In this document: piece after piece, positions 40,546 through 53,198 of the stretch
Position numbering within the stretch: position 1 is the first letter of the stretch
Layout: each line of letters begins with the position of its first letter
Assembly (NCBI GenBank): GCA_963971305.1
Contig: OZ020317.1
Coordinates: 11,302,001-11,366,000, forward strand
Length of the DNA stretch: 64,000 bases
Reading direction: 5' to 3'
Source: Arcuatula senhousia
Lineage: Eukaryota; Mollusca; Bivalvia; Mytilida; Mytilidae
Position numbers and translations under genes: made by a program
The notes under the pieces: generated by a model
Database searches by the model: none
What the model was told of the DNA's origin: nothing
The model's input: only the letters and a program-made list of their open reading frames with translations

Positions 40546-42744
40546 AGTGAACAATGGATAGATAATTTCGCCTCTTTAATCTATTTATAAATGTATATGC
40601 ATGTATTTTGTCGATAGCCTAATTCATTGGTGGTGACAAAGTTTAATTCGGTTTTATATTCCTTTTGATATATTATATTCTATTGTTGTCTCTCACCCAA
40701 AGTTTTGTTGTCTTTTACTATTCATAGTTATGCGTGAAATGTAAAAGTATTAGAATAAGTCTATGATTTTTTTTATACTGCGCTTTTCCATATTGACCAG
40801 TTTGTTCGCAATGACCTGTGTGCCTTTCGTAAAGTATTCTTTAATAGCAACTTCGTTCTGTTATTCCGGTATCTCGCTTATAATCTGAAAATAAGTTTTC
40901 AGTATTAAAAAAAATATTAGTCTTGCTTGTGCTTTAATATAATCGGCTACCCTACAAACTCTTCACAAAGTTTTGTGAACATTTCAACAGGTGTTTCTTT
41001 GTCGTGTTAACGTTATATACCCTCTTAAAAAAGAAACACAACATACAAAAAAAATTGAAATTACATCACATAAAGAAGTCGTGCTTTCTATCATCAGTTG
41101 TTGCAATATCAATAAGAATTTTGACTAAGTTTTTCTTTAGTTGCTAAAATTTTGTTAAACTATTAGCAATTCGAGGGCGCATGCCATTAAGAATTGTGTC
41201 AATCAGTTTGTTTGCAAGACAGCACTCAAACTGCTATCCTCTGTTTCAAAAGAACGTTGCATGCAAGATTTCTTATTATCAGATTTCAATCACAAACATC
41301 ACTCATTTTCCCTTTTAAAATGTACAATTATAACGTAAAAATGCCGTTTTTGTGTTCTGAGACCTACCAGTTTGGCACCGTTTCCAAAGAATAAAATTTT
41401 ATTGTAATATTTTGAAAAATATAATATTTTAGAGAAGAATTATTTCTTAAGCCGAATATTTAGATTAAAACCATTTATCATATTAGGCATTAAATGAGGT
41501 TTTCCTATGTCCAATGAACGTCGGTATAAATATGTACCTCTTATTTTAGACATTCCGTATAATATTTAAAATAATAAACGATTAATGTTCTGTAATAGAT
41601 CCTCTGGTAGCAATATTGACTGACCGATTTACCCTGTCTAGACGGAAAAAAAACGCGAAAATCAGATAGCTATATGACTCTATAAGGCTCTGCCTAAAAA
41701 TGATCGGAAAGGGATTTTATTAAGTAGGTGTGTGCTTTATTTTATGGATCTTCGATTGCGCAGTTAGGCTTGGCGCATGCACAGATCCAATTTATTCAGA
41801 TGATAACCGATTTTCTTTCAGATTAGAATTTTCAGAAGTTCTTTAAAAAGCATCGATGTCTCGTGTTATACGTTTGTTATGCTATTGGTAAGGCGTCTGA
41901 AGTACCCATTTGACTCTTTATGCACTTTATAAAAATCCCTGAACTTTTTTTTCACACTGTTTGTAATTAATTGGAATGTTTTCAAGATTTTCTTGTACAA
42001 AAATGGTATTTCAGACCAAGACAATGTTTTGGGACTGATTTCTTCCCTCGAAATAAATTAAAGGGGAATTCCCTTGTTCAAAACTCTTCCAACTGAAATG
42101 CCGTGTACGGGCGAATTTCACACCTAGTATTGAGCCTGCTGTTAACCACTAAAAGAGGCATTATCGTTTTGATAATTGTTGTAACAGAAAACGATTAACA
42201 CATGGTTTTTGAACCAAAAAGCTACTGTTTCAAGCATTGGTCACCAGAATTACTGGATGTTAACTTAGGCCTTCACTTTCAATATTTTTTTAAAAATTAG
42301 ATAAGGGCAATCGCTATAGTGCACCCGACATTATTAAACACTTAAGGTATTGGAGCAGAGTCTTCAATGTATGTGAATATGAAAGCCAGAAGATCGTGCT
42401 CAGCGTTCTTTTTAAAAACCAGAAAGAGCACGAGTTAAGTCGTGACGCAAGCATTTAGTCTATATTACTACTATTGGCGCTACGTATCCGTTAGTTAGAA
42501 CATGCGAGTTTTGCTTATGCCACACGTTATATTATTCTTCAATGCCCATACCAAATGTCACACTAGTACGACAATAACAATAAAGTACCCTCCTCGTTCT
42601 TGTAACATTGTATGAGATTACTGACGAGTGCTAGTGTAAATAGAACCAAGAAATTATTAGTATGAAAGAAAGGAATATTACAAATGAACCTATGGCTACA
42701 ACTAATTGTTATATAAGATTATATCAGTAAACATTTGTTTTAAC

Positions 42745-43090
42745 AGGAGACGACGACCGCCTCATAATTTATCTGGCGACCGCCACTTAGGCTATGGCGG
42801 CGGCCACTTTATTTATCTGGTGGTCACCTTATATTATACATGTAACACAATCGCCACTTAAGTAAATGGCCGTCACCACTTGTTATGTCCCAACATCCAC
42901 TTTATTTATTTTGCGGCTGCTATATAATAGGTACCGACCGCCAGATGCATTTAGAGGCAGCTACCATAAATATTAAGTAGCGGCCGATAAAATAATTAGT
43001 GACGACCGTAATATTAGTTTTGGTGGCCGCAACATAATAAGTAACGACCGCAATATATTAAAGTGGCGGCAGCAATTTAATAAGCGGTTG
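42745..43090. repeat. GCGACCGCCACTTA imperfect palindromic array
   Basis: About a dozen degenerate units of 25-28 bp with a GC core (GCGACCGCC, GGCGGCGGCC, TAGCGGCCG) and an AT spacer (ACTTTATTTATCTG, AATATTAAGT). Units on the left read mainly GACCGCCACTT and on the right AAGTGGCGGC, so the array is roughly symmetrical, like a third, decayed set of foldback arms. Confidence 0.6.
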
Positions 43091-44659
43091 AATCTTATCA
43101 AAACACATATTTTAGTCTTGCTTGGCACTACATGTAAAAGGCTTCCATCAGATAAACTATTTAGGACAAAATACAACATGCCTGATTATTTGGACTTTTA
43201 CACACAAAAAAACCCGTTATGGTCGCTTACAATATAAAAATCATACAAAAGTCAAGGTATAGTGAGGTATGTCGTCTTGTTTTTTCCTCTTTTCTTCTTG
43301 GATATTAGGATTGCCCATCCCAGTTCGGTAATTTTTGTTATTTCCTTTTTTAAAAGGTAAAATTAGCGGTTTTTTTTCATGACATTGGTCAGTTACTTGA
43401 GCTCTTAAAAAATCTATAAATATATATTAGGCACAAAAATAAACGATACCAAAATTATTAAACTGATCTTAAGGCTGACTTCTTAAAGAAGTAACTTTAC
43501 GCGGTTTTAAATAAAAACTACCAGTTTTATCATTTTAAGTTACAAAATTTAACAGTTTAAAAGTGAAAAAAAAAACAATCATATGATCTTTAAATAGCGT
43601 GATGAAAGAGCGATAGTGTGCTACTTTCAGAGTTTGGCTTGCTTGTGGGCCATTTTTGCAAAAGCACTTTCCTGGCGCTTCGATTGCTTTTTTCAAGTCC
43701 AATTCATAAATGGCGTCAGTTCAGCATTAGATATGCAATAAATGAACCAGTTTCGAGCACAGATATGATTTTCTTGTATTTGACGTTTCGACGTTTTTTG
43801 TCCTCGACGTGTACTGGGATGATGTGTGTCAAAAGTGTAATATCAGGTTTGAAAAACAAACTGAGATTAAAATGCAAAGAAACCTGTAAAATTTAATTTA
43901 TCATTTTGCTCTGTTTTGACGTTGACGTTGTTTTCGATTTTCAGATTTTCCAGTTTCAGTTTTGATCGCCTTTTGGTTGTCTTATATTGTAAAAAATGAA
44001 ACATTTCATAATCAAGGTTAAAATTCTAACATTTCTTTCAAGATAATTTTCACTTTTTATTGTTAAAATTGACGTTATTTGACGGCATTGAAAAATGTTG
44101 TTCACTTCAACTGAAGAATAAATTTTTCATTCTATTCATATAACAAATTGCAGTCAAACAGTTTCGTGGAACTATGTTAAAATTAAAAAGCCTTGGTATC
44201 GTTTGTTTTTGTGGCTTGTATATATGGCCCCTTATTGAAGTTATGGGCATTAAAGGGCAGATTTTATCTTGAAACTTGAAAACTGTACAAAACACAAAAT
44301 ATCAATCAAAGCTGTTAAAAAACGGTATATTTGGTTTTGCTATATACTTGTATGCATATTTCAAGAAAAACTTTTAATCAGCATTTAAAGCAAAACATTA
44401 GAAGGTCGAAAACCAACAAAAGAAACGAAAGAAAAACAATCGTTTCCAAAAAGCAAAAAGATAGAAGAAGCGATTACTTAGTACATAAATTTTCATCTAA
44501 AACTGATTATCGTTGTCAAGTATTTATCTCTTAAAAAAAAACACAGAGAAGATTCTCAATCTTTGTTTGATGTCCTGTCCTTTTTGAAAAAAAAACAACC
44601 AAAGATCATCTGAAGCTAACACAAATCAAATATCTAACGAGAACATAGTTTATGTTGCT

Positions 44660-45064
44660 AGGTTATGTTGCTCCTCGGTTGCTGTCTTCACTCAAGAAAT
44701 TTTACGGAAGACATCATGCACTTATAGACAAATATGGGATTTCGATCTCTCAGATGAGTGCAGATGTTGGTTTGTCATAGGGTGTTGTTTTGTCTTCCTT
44801 TACCGGATTTGACACGCTGAATGGACTATTGGCAACGCGACGGGTGTGCTATAGCAAGCAGGAACTGCTTACTCTTCCGGAGCACCTGAGTTCACTCTTG
44901 TTTCGACTGGAGTTCGCGTTGTTGATTGATATTCAGTTATTTTGTGTTTCCATGTTTTACATGTTGTCTGTTTTTGTCCCGTTCTTGTTGGTGTTTACTG
45001 GTTTTGTCTCTGCCCTTTCGGACTTTTGATATTCGGATACCCCATTGGTACCTCTGCTTCTTAG
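44660..45064 (+). pseudogene. 5'-truncated Penelope-like element (C-terminus and 3' tail)
   Basis: It starts with codons matching LLSSLKKFYGRHHALIDKYG, then ISISQMSADVGLS and a stop, as at the end of the minus-strand copy at 52494. The tail (GGATTTGACACGCTGAATGG to GGTACCTCTGCTTC) follows. All RT motifs are missing. It is nearly identical to the 52-kb copy, so both are young. Confidence 0.85.
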
Positions 45065-45164
45065 ATACACGTTAATTTTTTTCTGTTTATGATTTTGCAT
45101 CAAGGCGTTCAAAATTGTGCTTCGGAGACCTGAATTTTGTTTACTTTATAACTTTAAGAAGAAT

Positions 45165-47712
45165 GTAAAGGAAAATTAAAAACAAAAAGGAATATGGGCC
45201 ATTTTTCTATTCAAAATAAGAAAAAAAGAAAAAAAATCAAAAAAAAAAATTTGAAAAAAAAAATTGAAAAGGAATATGAATAACGAAAAGGAAAATGGGC
45301 CATTTCCCTATTCAAAATCGAAAAGGAAAATGAAAAACGAAAAGGAAAATGGGTCATTTTCCTTTTCAAAATCTAAAAAAAAAAATCGAAAAAAAAATTA
45401 AATTTGAAAAGGAAAATGAATAACGAAAAAGAAAATGGGCCATTTTCCTATTCAAAATCAAAAAGGAAAATGAAAAACGAAAAGGAAAATGAATAACGAA
45501 AAGGAAAATGAGTCATTTTCATATTCAAAATCGAAAAGGAAAATGAAAAACGAAAAGGAAAATGAGTCATTTTCCTATTCAAAATCGAAAAAAAAAAAAT
45601 TCGAAAAAAAAAATTTTTGAAAAAAAAAATTTGAAAAGAAAAATGAATAACGAAAAGGTAAATGGGTCATTTTCCTATTCAAAATCGAAAAGGAAAATGA
45701 AAAACGAAAAGGAAAATGAATAACGAAAAGGAAAATGAGTCATTTTCCTATTCAAAATCGAAAAGGAAAATGAAAAACGAAAAGGAAAATGAATAACGAA
45801 AAGGAAAATTAGTCATTTTCCTATTCAAAATCGAAAAGGAAAATGAAAAACGAAAAGGAAAATGGGTCATTTTCCTATTCAAAATCGAAAAAAAAAAATC
45901 CGAAAAAAAAAAATTTTTGAAAAGGAAAATGAATAACGAAAAGGAAAATGGGTCATTTTCCTATTCAAAATAGAAAAGGAAAATGAAAAACGAAAAGGAA
46001 AATGAATAACGAAAAGGAAAATGAAAAACGAAAAGGAAAATGGGTCATTTTCCTATTCAAAATCGAAAAAAAAAAAATTCGAAAAAAAAATTTTTGAAAA
46101 AAAAAAATTGAAAAGGAAATTGAATAACGAAAAGGAAAATGGGTCATTTTCTTATTCAAAATCGAAAGGGAAAATGAAAAACGAAAAGGAAAATGAATAA
46201 CGAAAAGGAAAATGAGTCATTTTCCTATTCAAAATCGAAAAGGAAAATGAAAAACGAAAAGGAAAATGGGTCATTTTCCTATTCAAAATCGAAAAAAAAA
46301 ATTTTCGAAAAAAAAAAATTTTGAAAAAAAAAATTTGAAAAGGAAAATGAATAACGAAAAGGAAAATGGGTCATTTTCCTATTCAAAATCGAAAAGGAAA
46401 ATGAAAAACGAAAAGGAAATTGAATAACGAAAAGGAAAATGAGTCATTTTCCTATTCAAAATCGAAAAGGAAAATGAAAAACGAAAAGGAAAATGGGTCA
46501 TTTTCCTATTCAAAATCGAAAAAAAAAAATCGAAAAAAACAAATTTTTGAAAAAAAAAATTTGAAAAGGAAAATGAATAACGAAAAGGAAAATGGGTCAT
46601 TTTCCTATTGAAAATCGAAAGGGAAAATGAAAAACGAAAAGGAAAATGAATAACGAAAAGGAAAATGAGTCATTTTCCTATTCAAAATCGAACAGGAAAA
46701 TGAAAAACGAAAAGGAAAATGGGTCATTTTCCTATTCAAAATCGAAAAAAAAAAAAAATTCGAAAAAAAAAAATTTTGAAAAAAAAAATTTGAAAAGGAA
46801 AATGAATAACGAAAAGGAAAATGGGTCATTTTCCTATTCAAAATCGAAAAGGAAAATGAAAAACGAAAAGGAAAATGGGTCATTTTCCTATTCAAAATCG
46901 AAAAAAAAAAATTTCGAAAAAAAAAATTTTTGAAAAAAAAAATTTGAAAAGGAAAATGAATAACGAAAAGGAAAATGGGTCATTTTCCTATTCAAAATCG
47001 AAAAGGAAAATGAAAAACGAAAAGGAAAATGAATAACGAAAAGGAAAATGAGTCATTTTCCTATTCAAAATCGAAAAGGAAAATGAAAAACGAAAAGGAA
47101 AATGGGTCATTTTCCTATTCAAAATCGAAAAAAAAAAAATCGAAAAAAAAAAAATTTTGAAAAAAAAAATTTGAAAAGGAAAATGAATAACGAAAAGGAA
47201 AATGGGTCATTTTCCTATTCAAAATCGAAAAGGAAAATGAAAAACGAAAAGGAAAATGAATAACGAAAAGGAAAATGAATAACGAAAAGGAAAATGAGTC
47301 ATTCTCCTATTCAAAATCGAAAAGGAAAATGAAAAACGAAAAGGAAAATGGGTCATTTTCCTATTCAAAATCGAAAAAAAAAAAATCGAAAAAAAAAAAA
47401 TTTTGAAAAAAAAAATTTGAAAAGGAAAATGAATAACGAAAAGGAAAATGGGTCATTTTCCTATTCAAAATCGAAAAGGAAAATGAAAAACGAAAAGGAA
47501 AATGAATAACGAAAAGGAAAATGAATAACAAAAAGGAAAATGAGTCATTTTCCTATTCAAAATCGAAAAGGAAAATGAAAAACGAAAAGGAAAATGGGTC
47601 ATTTTCCTATTCAAAATCGAAAAAAAAAAAAATTTCGAAAAAAAAATTTTTTGAAAAAAAAATTTGAAAAACGAAAAACGAAAAACGAAAAGGAAAATCA
47701 CTTGTGTTAGGT
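45165..47712 (-). repeat. Right arm satellite of the giant Foldback element
   Basis: Reverse complement of the left-arm satellite: GAAAAGGAAAATGAAAAACG, AAAATGGGTCATTTTCCTATTC and TCAAAATCG blocks with A-rich spacers. Shorter than the left arm (about 2.5 versus 4.0 kb). The outermost part mirrors the left end base for base apart from A/T run lengths. Confidence 0.9.
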
Positions 47713-47721
47713 GAAAAGAAT
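47713..47721. repeat. Right 9-bp target site duplication GAAAAGAAT
   Basis: Identical to 28030-28038 and placed directly after the GTTAGGT end. Confidence 0.95.
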
Positions 47722-48236
47722 AGGGGAAATAATGCACACCTGTCTTACTCCACACTCAACCCGAAACCAATTAGATGTGCTGCTGTTTAATATGATGCTG
47801 TATCATAATTTTTTAAATGAATTTGATGTACTTTGACGGTTATCCGTAGTGGTGTAGTATTTGCCATAATCTTTCTCTATTTACACTAGCTGCCAAAGCA
47901 TTTTTGAGATTAATGAAGTTGATTTATAGAGGGCTGTTCCATTTAATGCATTGCTCAATGATGTTTCTTAACGTGAAAATTTGATCTATGCATCCCCTTC
48001 CTCTCCTAAAGCCAGGTTGTTCGTTGTCAATGGCAGATTCTATTCTAGTTAGTAATACTTTACAGAAGACTTTACTGGGTGTTGGCAGCAGTGTGATACC
48101 TCGCCAATTGTCGGAGGTCTCCTTTCTTCGGTAGTTTCACAATTAAACCTGAATAAAAAAGATGTGTTAGGACTGTTGTTGATATTGTTATATCCGTCTT
48201 CAACATTTCAGAGTGTATCTAATCTACATCTGGGGC

Positions 48237-48403
48237 CAATCTAATTAAAATTACACGTTAGTTTGAATCTTTTTTTTGCTCTGGCGACAATCTAATTAAA
48301 ATTACACGTTACATGCGTTAGTTTGGATCTTTTTTTTTGCTCTGGCGATATCGCCAGAGCAAAAAAAAAAGATTCAAACTAACGTGTAATTTTAATTAGA
48401 TTG
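48237..48403. mobile_element. Small 167-bp foldback MITE with a 10-bp target duplication
   Basis: CAATCTAATTAAAATTACAC at the left is perfectly inverted at the right (GTGTAATTTTAATTAGATTG). The centre is the palindrome GCTCTGGCGATATCGCCAGA. The left arm is duplicated in tandem. The 10-bp CATCTGGGGC flanks it on both sides (48227-48236 and 48404-48413). It lies within the same LINE as the giant Foldback. A 10-bp duplication fits a MULE-type transposase. Confidence 0.88.
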
Positions 48404-51400
48404 CATCTGGGGCTTTTCCATTTTTGAGTGATGTAATTGCCTTCCTTACTTCTTACTCTGATGGAGGATTTAAATTTATGTCCATGACTGTCTGGAGGCT
48501 CTAGTTTTGCACTTTCATCTGGTGTAGGATGATTTAGCAGAGTTTATGTCAGCTCAATGATATACTCTAACGCCTTTTATAATGATCTCCTACATTTACC
48601 ATTGATTAAAATGTGGTCAATTTGATTGATTGTTCTGCCGCCTGGTGATTTCCATGTTAGTTTATGAATGTTCTTGTAAAGGAAAATGATATTTCCTACA
48701 ACCAGGTTGTTCTTTTGGCAGGTTTCGACGAGTCTCTCGTCATGGTCATTGATGGTACCACACCAATGTCTTCCAAGAACTTTCTCAAACGTAGTGTTGT
48801 CACTACCTACTTTGGCATTAAAATCGCCTATGACCAGAATCACATCATGCTGTGGCACTTTAAAAATTGGTGTTTGAAGTTGTTCGTACCATTATTTTTT
48901 TTCTTCATCAGTGTCATTTGATGGACCATAGCACTGTATTACTATTAGTTTCTCTTTTGCTATCAGAAGAGCAACTCCGTGCATGTGTTTATCTTTATGT
49001 CCTGAGTGTAGGATAACTGTACCATTATTTGTTCTGCTCTTTCCAGCACCTGTCCATGAATAAGTTTCGCTCACAAATAGAATATCTAGATTGTAGCGTT
49101 TCTTCTCTCTGGTAGCTGAATTGTTTTTGATGGCTCAAACAAAGCACATTCCATGCACCCAGTTTTACAGTGGATTTAGGACCCAGCAGACTCTTATTAG
49201 CACTGTTTATGGTCATACTGTCATCTACATGTAGATGGCAAGAGTCCACTGTTGGATCCGTACTTTTTGCAGTTTCTGTAACAAGTAAGTTTTTTTACAG
49301 TGTGGGGTTGTTAGCCCATTGCAAAACCTCCACACTGGTGGACCGGGTTTTCTCTCTGGGTTGTCCTTCCCGTAGGTGATGGCATTTACCCTGCTAACGG
49401 TGTCATCTTTCTGTCTGGGTTTTTCTCCCATAGCCATATAGCTGGGATCTAGGTTTACAGGTATCAGGGAATATCCACACGCCAGTGGGCCTAGCATATC
49501 GTGCTTCTAGGGGCCTAGACTCCTCCGAGACCCTTTGATTCTGCCTTGGGCTGCAAGGTACCCAGTTACCATCTGCCATCTCGTGGAGGATTCCCATATC
49601 TGAGTTACATAGGTCTTGTTGTAAATGAGAGGCTATACTAGTAATTGGAAGGGTTGACTAATTCACAAGGCTGCTTCCCTTTCGCAGCAAGCTACTATAT
49701 GTATCCAACGGTGAGGCTCACAATTCAGCACTCACACTGTACACATCATACAACCATTTGGCAAACGTATTCTCACATAATGATAAATAATTATCTCTTA
49801 TTAACAAATTATTCTCCCATAGTGACAAATGATTATCATTTATTAACCAAATATTCTCACATAGTGACAAATGATTCTAACATAATTATAAATTCTAGCA
49901 TGACAAAAATTCTTACAGAATTACATAGTATTCTGATAAAATGACCAAGTATTCTAATGTCAAGACTTGATAAATTATTCTCACATAATAGCAAAGTATT
50001 TTCACAAAATGACAAAATATTTTCACATAATGACAATGAATTCTCATATAATGGCAAAGTATTTTCAAAATATTTGCACAAAATGGCAAAGCATTCTCAC
50101 ATAATGATAAAGAATACTCACTTACGGCAATGTATTTTCATATAATGACAAAGCATTCTAACATAATGACAAAGATTACAACGAATGACAACGTATTCTC
50201 ACATAATGATATAGAATTCTCACATAATGGCAAAGTATTTTCACAAAATGGCAAAGGATTCTCACAAAATGACAGTTTTCTAACAAAAAGACAAATAATT
50301 CTCAATACGTGGCCAGAATTCTCATACAATGACAAAGTATACTCACATAACGACAAATAATTCTCACAAATTAAGAAAAAAACTATCACATAATGACAAA
50401 GAATTCTCATAAAATGGCAAAGTATTCTCACATAATGACAAGAATTCTCATATAATGGCAAATCATTCTCACATTAGCACAAAAATTATCACATAATTAC
50501 AAGGTATTCTCATTAAAAGACAAAGAATACTCACTAACGGCAAAGTATTTTCACAGAATGACAAAGAATTCTCACATAACGGAAATTTATTCCCACATAA
50601 CGGAAATTTATTCTCACATAATATGACAAAGTATTTTCACAGAATGACAAAGTATTCTCACATAATGACAAAGAATACACACTATCGCCAAAGTATTTTC
50701 ACATAATGACAAAGTATTGTCACATAATGACAAAGAATACCCACTTACGGCAAAGTTTTTTCATATAATGATAAAGGATTCTCACATAATGACAAAGAAT
50801 ACACACTATCGGCAAAGTATTTTCACAGAATGCCAAAGTATTCTCACATAACGGCAATTTATTCTCACATAATATGACAAAGAATTTTCACAGAATGACA
50901 AAGTATTCTCACATAATGACAAAGAATACACACTATCGCCAAAGTATTTTCACATAATGACAAAGAATACCCACTTACGGCAAAGTTTTTTCATATAATG
51001 ATAAAGGATTCTCACATAATGACAAAGAATTATCACATAATGACAAATTATTCTCACATAATGATAAAGAATTCTCACATAATGGCAAAGTATTTTCACA
51101 AAATGGCAAAGGATTCTCACAAAATGACAGTTTTTTAGCAAAGAGACAAATAATTCTCATACGAGGCCAGAATTCTCATACAATGACAAAGTATTCTCAA
51201 ATAACGACGAGGAATTTACTCTTAATGACAAAGTATACTCACAAAACGACAAATAATTCTCACAAATTAAGAAAAGAAATATCACATAATAACAAAGAAT
51301 TCTCATGAAATGGCAAAGTATTCTCACATAATGACAAAGAATTATCATATAATGGCAAATCAATCTCACATTAGCACAAAAATTATCATATAATTACAAG

Positions 51401-52205
51401 GTATTCTCATTAAAAGACAAAGAATACTCATTAACGGCAAAGTATTTTCACAGAATGACAATGAATTATCTTGTAATGGCAAAGTATTTTCACAAATTAA
51501 AAAAGATTTCTCACATAATTACAAAATATTCTTACATAATGACAAAGTATTCTCACATAATAAAAAAGATTTTCACATAATGACAATGAATTATTATATA
51601 ATGGCACAGTATTTTCACACAATGACAAAGTATTCTCACATAATGTCAAAGAATACTCACTAACGGCAAAGTATTTTCACATAATGGCAAAGTATTCTCA
51701 CATAACGACAAAGTATTCTCACATAGCGACAAAGTATTCTCACATAATACATGTATAACAAAGTATTTTCACATAATGACAAAGTATTCTCACATAATGA
51801 CAAAGCGCTCTAACATTATGATGGCAAAGTATTCTCACATAATAATAAAACTCTCAGATAGTGACAACGTATTCTAAAATAATGACAGAGAATTCTTATA
51901 CATAATGGCAAACTAATTTCACATAACGACAAAGTATTTTCACGTTATTCTTTATTCCAAAGTATTCTCGCTTAACGACAAAGAATTCTCCCGAAATGGC
52001 AAAGTATTTTCACATAATGACCAAGTATTCTCAAATAATGGCAAAGAATTCTCACATTTTGTGGAAAGTATACTCATATAATACAAAGTATACCACAAAA
52101 TGATAAATTATTCTCATGCACATAATGATAAAGAATTCTCACATAATGGCAAAGTTTCTAATATAATGACAAACAATTCTCATAAAATTATGCAAAGTAT
52201 TCTTT

Positions 52206-53095
52206 CAATGAAAGAAGCAGAGGTACCAATGGGGTATCCGAATGTCAAAAGTCCGATAGAGCAGAGACAAAACCAGTAAACACCAACAAGAACAGGACAA
52301 ACACAGACAACATGTAAAACATGGAAACACAAAACAACTGAATATCAATCAACAACGCGAACTCCAGTCGAAACAAGAGTGAACTCAGGTGCTCCGGAAG
52401 AGTAAGCAGTTCCTGCTTGCTATAGCACACCCGTCGCGTTGCCAATAGTCCATTCAGCGTGTCAAATCCGGTAAAGGAAGACAAATCAACACCCTATGAC
52501 AAACCAACATCTGCACTCATTTGAGAGATCGAAATCCCATATTTGTCTACAAGTGCATGATGTCTTCCGTAAAATTTCTTGAGTGAAGACAGCAATCGAG
52601 GAGCAACATAACCCTGTGTGAGCAATTTTTGTGTCAGACGTGTCGCTCTGCTAAGGAAATCGATGTAAGTCCCGCACGCTCTGGAGTAACGTATGAATTG
52701 AGATACGTAAACTCCATAAGCTGGAGCGGACGGAATGTTGCTACACAAGAAGGGGAAGTTGACGATTGGAAAGTTGAAGTCATCACGTTTGTCATAGAGC
52801 CTTGTTGAAAGTCTTCCTTGAGAGTCAATTTCGAGATGTAGATCTAAATATGAAGCAGACTTCCTAGAATCCGTTGTGTCCTTTATCTCAAGCTCCTGTG
52901 GATATATGAGATGGAGAACGTCACCAAATCGAGAATTGTTTAGTGAAAGGACATCATCAATATAACGGAACGTGAGGTTGAAAGAGAGAGCTAGTCTACG
53001 GTCTTTTTTGTCTAGAAGAGATTGCAAGAAGTCTGCTTCATATGAATGAAGAAACAAATCAGCAAGCAAAAGTGCACAATTAGTATGTTCACAAT
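52206..53095 (-). pseudogene. 5'-truncated Penelope-like retroelement
   Basis: The 191-codon minus-strand frame (53069-52494) starts at LADLFLHSYEADFLQ (just after RT motif B). It contains FRYIDDVLSLNN (motif C with the catalytic YIDD) and SASYLDLHLEIDSQG (motif D region), and ends SISQMSADVGLS. A 280-bp tail follows to GAAGCAGAGGTACC at 52206. The fingers, motif A and any GIY-YIG endonuclease are absent. It is inserted in the satellite and nearly identical to the fragment at 44660-45064. Confidence 0.85.
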
Positions 53096-53198
53096 GAAAT
53101 GAATTCTAACAAAATGATAGAGTACTCTCAAAAAGAGTTCTCTCTTAATGACAAACTAATCTCACATAACGAAGAATTCTCGCAACCTAGACGTTTAG

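Larger units (their letters stand above)
38796..44640. other. Unexplained interior of the giant element
   Basis: About 5.8 kb with no confident gene. Open frames reach only about 90 codons (longest 43618-43896 on +, no family recognised). It contains a diverged copy of the 190-bp dispersed repeat (40395-40545), a GCGACCGCC array (42745-43090), a small hairpin GCTTCGCACCTTGATGCGAAGC-like site at 39602-39624, and a CAGTTCGGTAATTTTTGTTA tail motif near 43319. A transposase, if one was ever present, is not recognisable. Confidence 0.5.
28039..47712. mobile_element. Giant Foldback-like element (19,674 bp) with satellite inverted arms
   Basis: The left end ACCTAACACAAGTGATTTTC and right end GAAAATCACTTGTGTTAGGT are perfect inverses, and the match continues through the CGTTTTTCGTTTTTCGTTTT block and beyond. 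The element is bounded by a perfect 9-bp duplication, and removing it plus one GAAAAGAAT rejoins the interrupted LINE in frame. The arms are tandem arrays in opposite orientation (28039-32038 and 45165-47712) around a 13-kb middle. Long TIRs made of tandem repeats plus a 9-bp duplication are the hallmarks of Drosophila Foldback and sea urchin TU elements, which are linked to the MULE group. No MULE-like or other transposase was recognised inside, so it is probably non-autonomous. Confidence 0.92.
47713..49700 (-). pseudogene. RTE-like LINE, 5' part: AP endonuclease and RT N-terminal half
   Basis: Minus-strand blocks from the right: a pre-endonuclease region (PVWRFCNGLTTPHCKKTYLL), then KLGAWNVLCL, ETYSWTGAGKSRTNNGTVIL, GVALLIAKEKLIVIQCYGPS and VILVIGDFNAKVGSDNTTFE, then WKSPGGRTINQIDHILING (endonuclease with GDFN and the IDHI motif). 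Then decayed RT pieces lead up to GVRQVCIISPILF at the Foldback junction. The remaining RT is at 26979-28038. Frameshifts and stops throughout. The LINE separates two blocks of one satellite, so it probably inserted into that array. The 5' limit near 49700 is approximate. Confidence 0.85.

Noticed and set aside
43618..43896. 92-codon open frame in the giant element
   Set aside because: No recognised family, no splice or start support; length is not remarkable. Possible transposase remnant but unsupported.
45965..47755. Same type of open frames on the right arm
   Set aside because: Mirror image of the left-arm artefacts.
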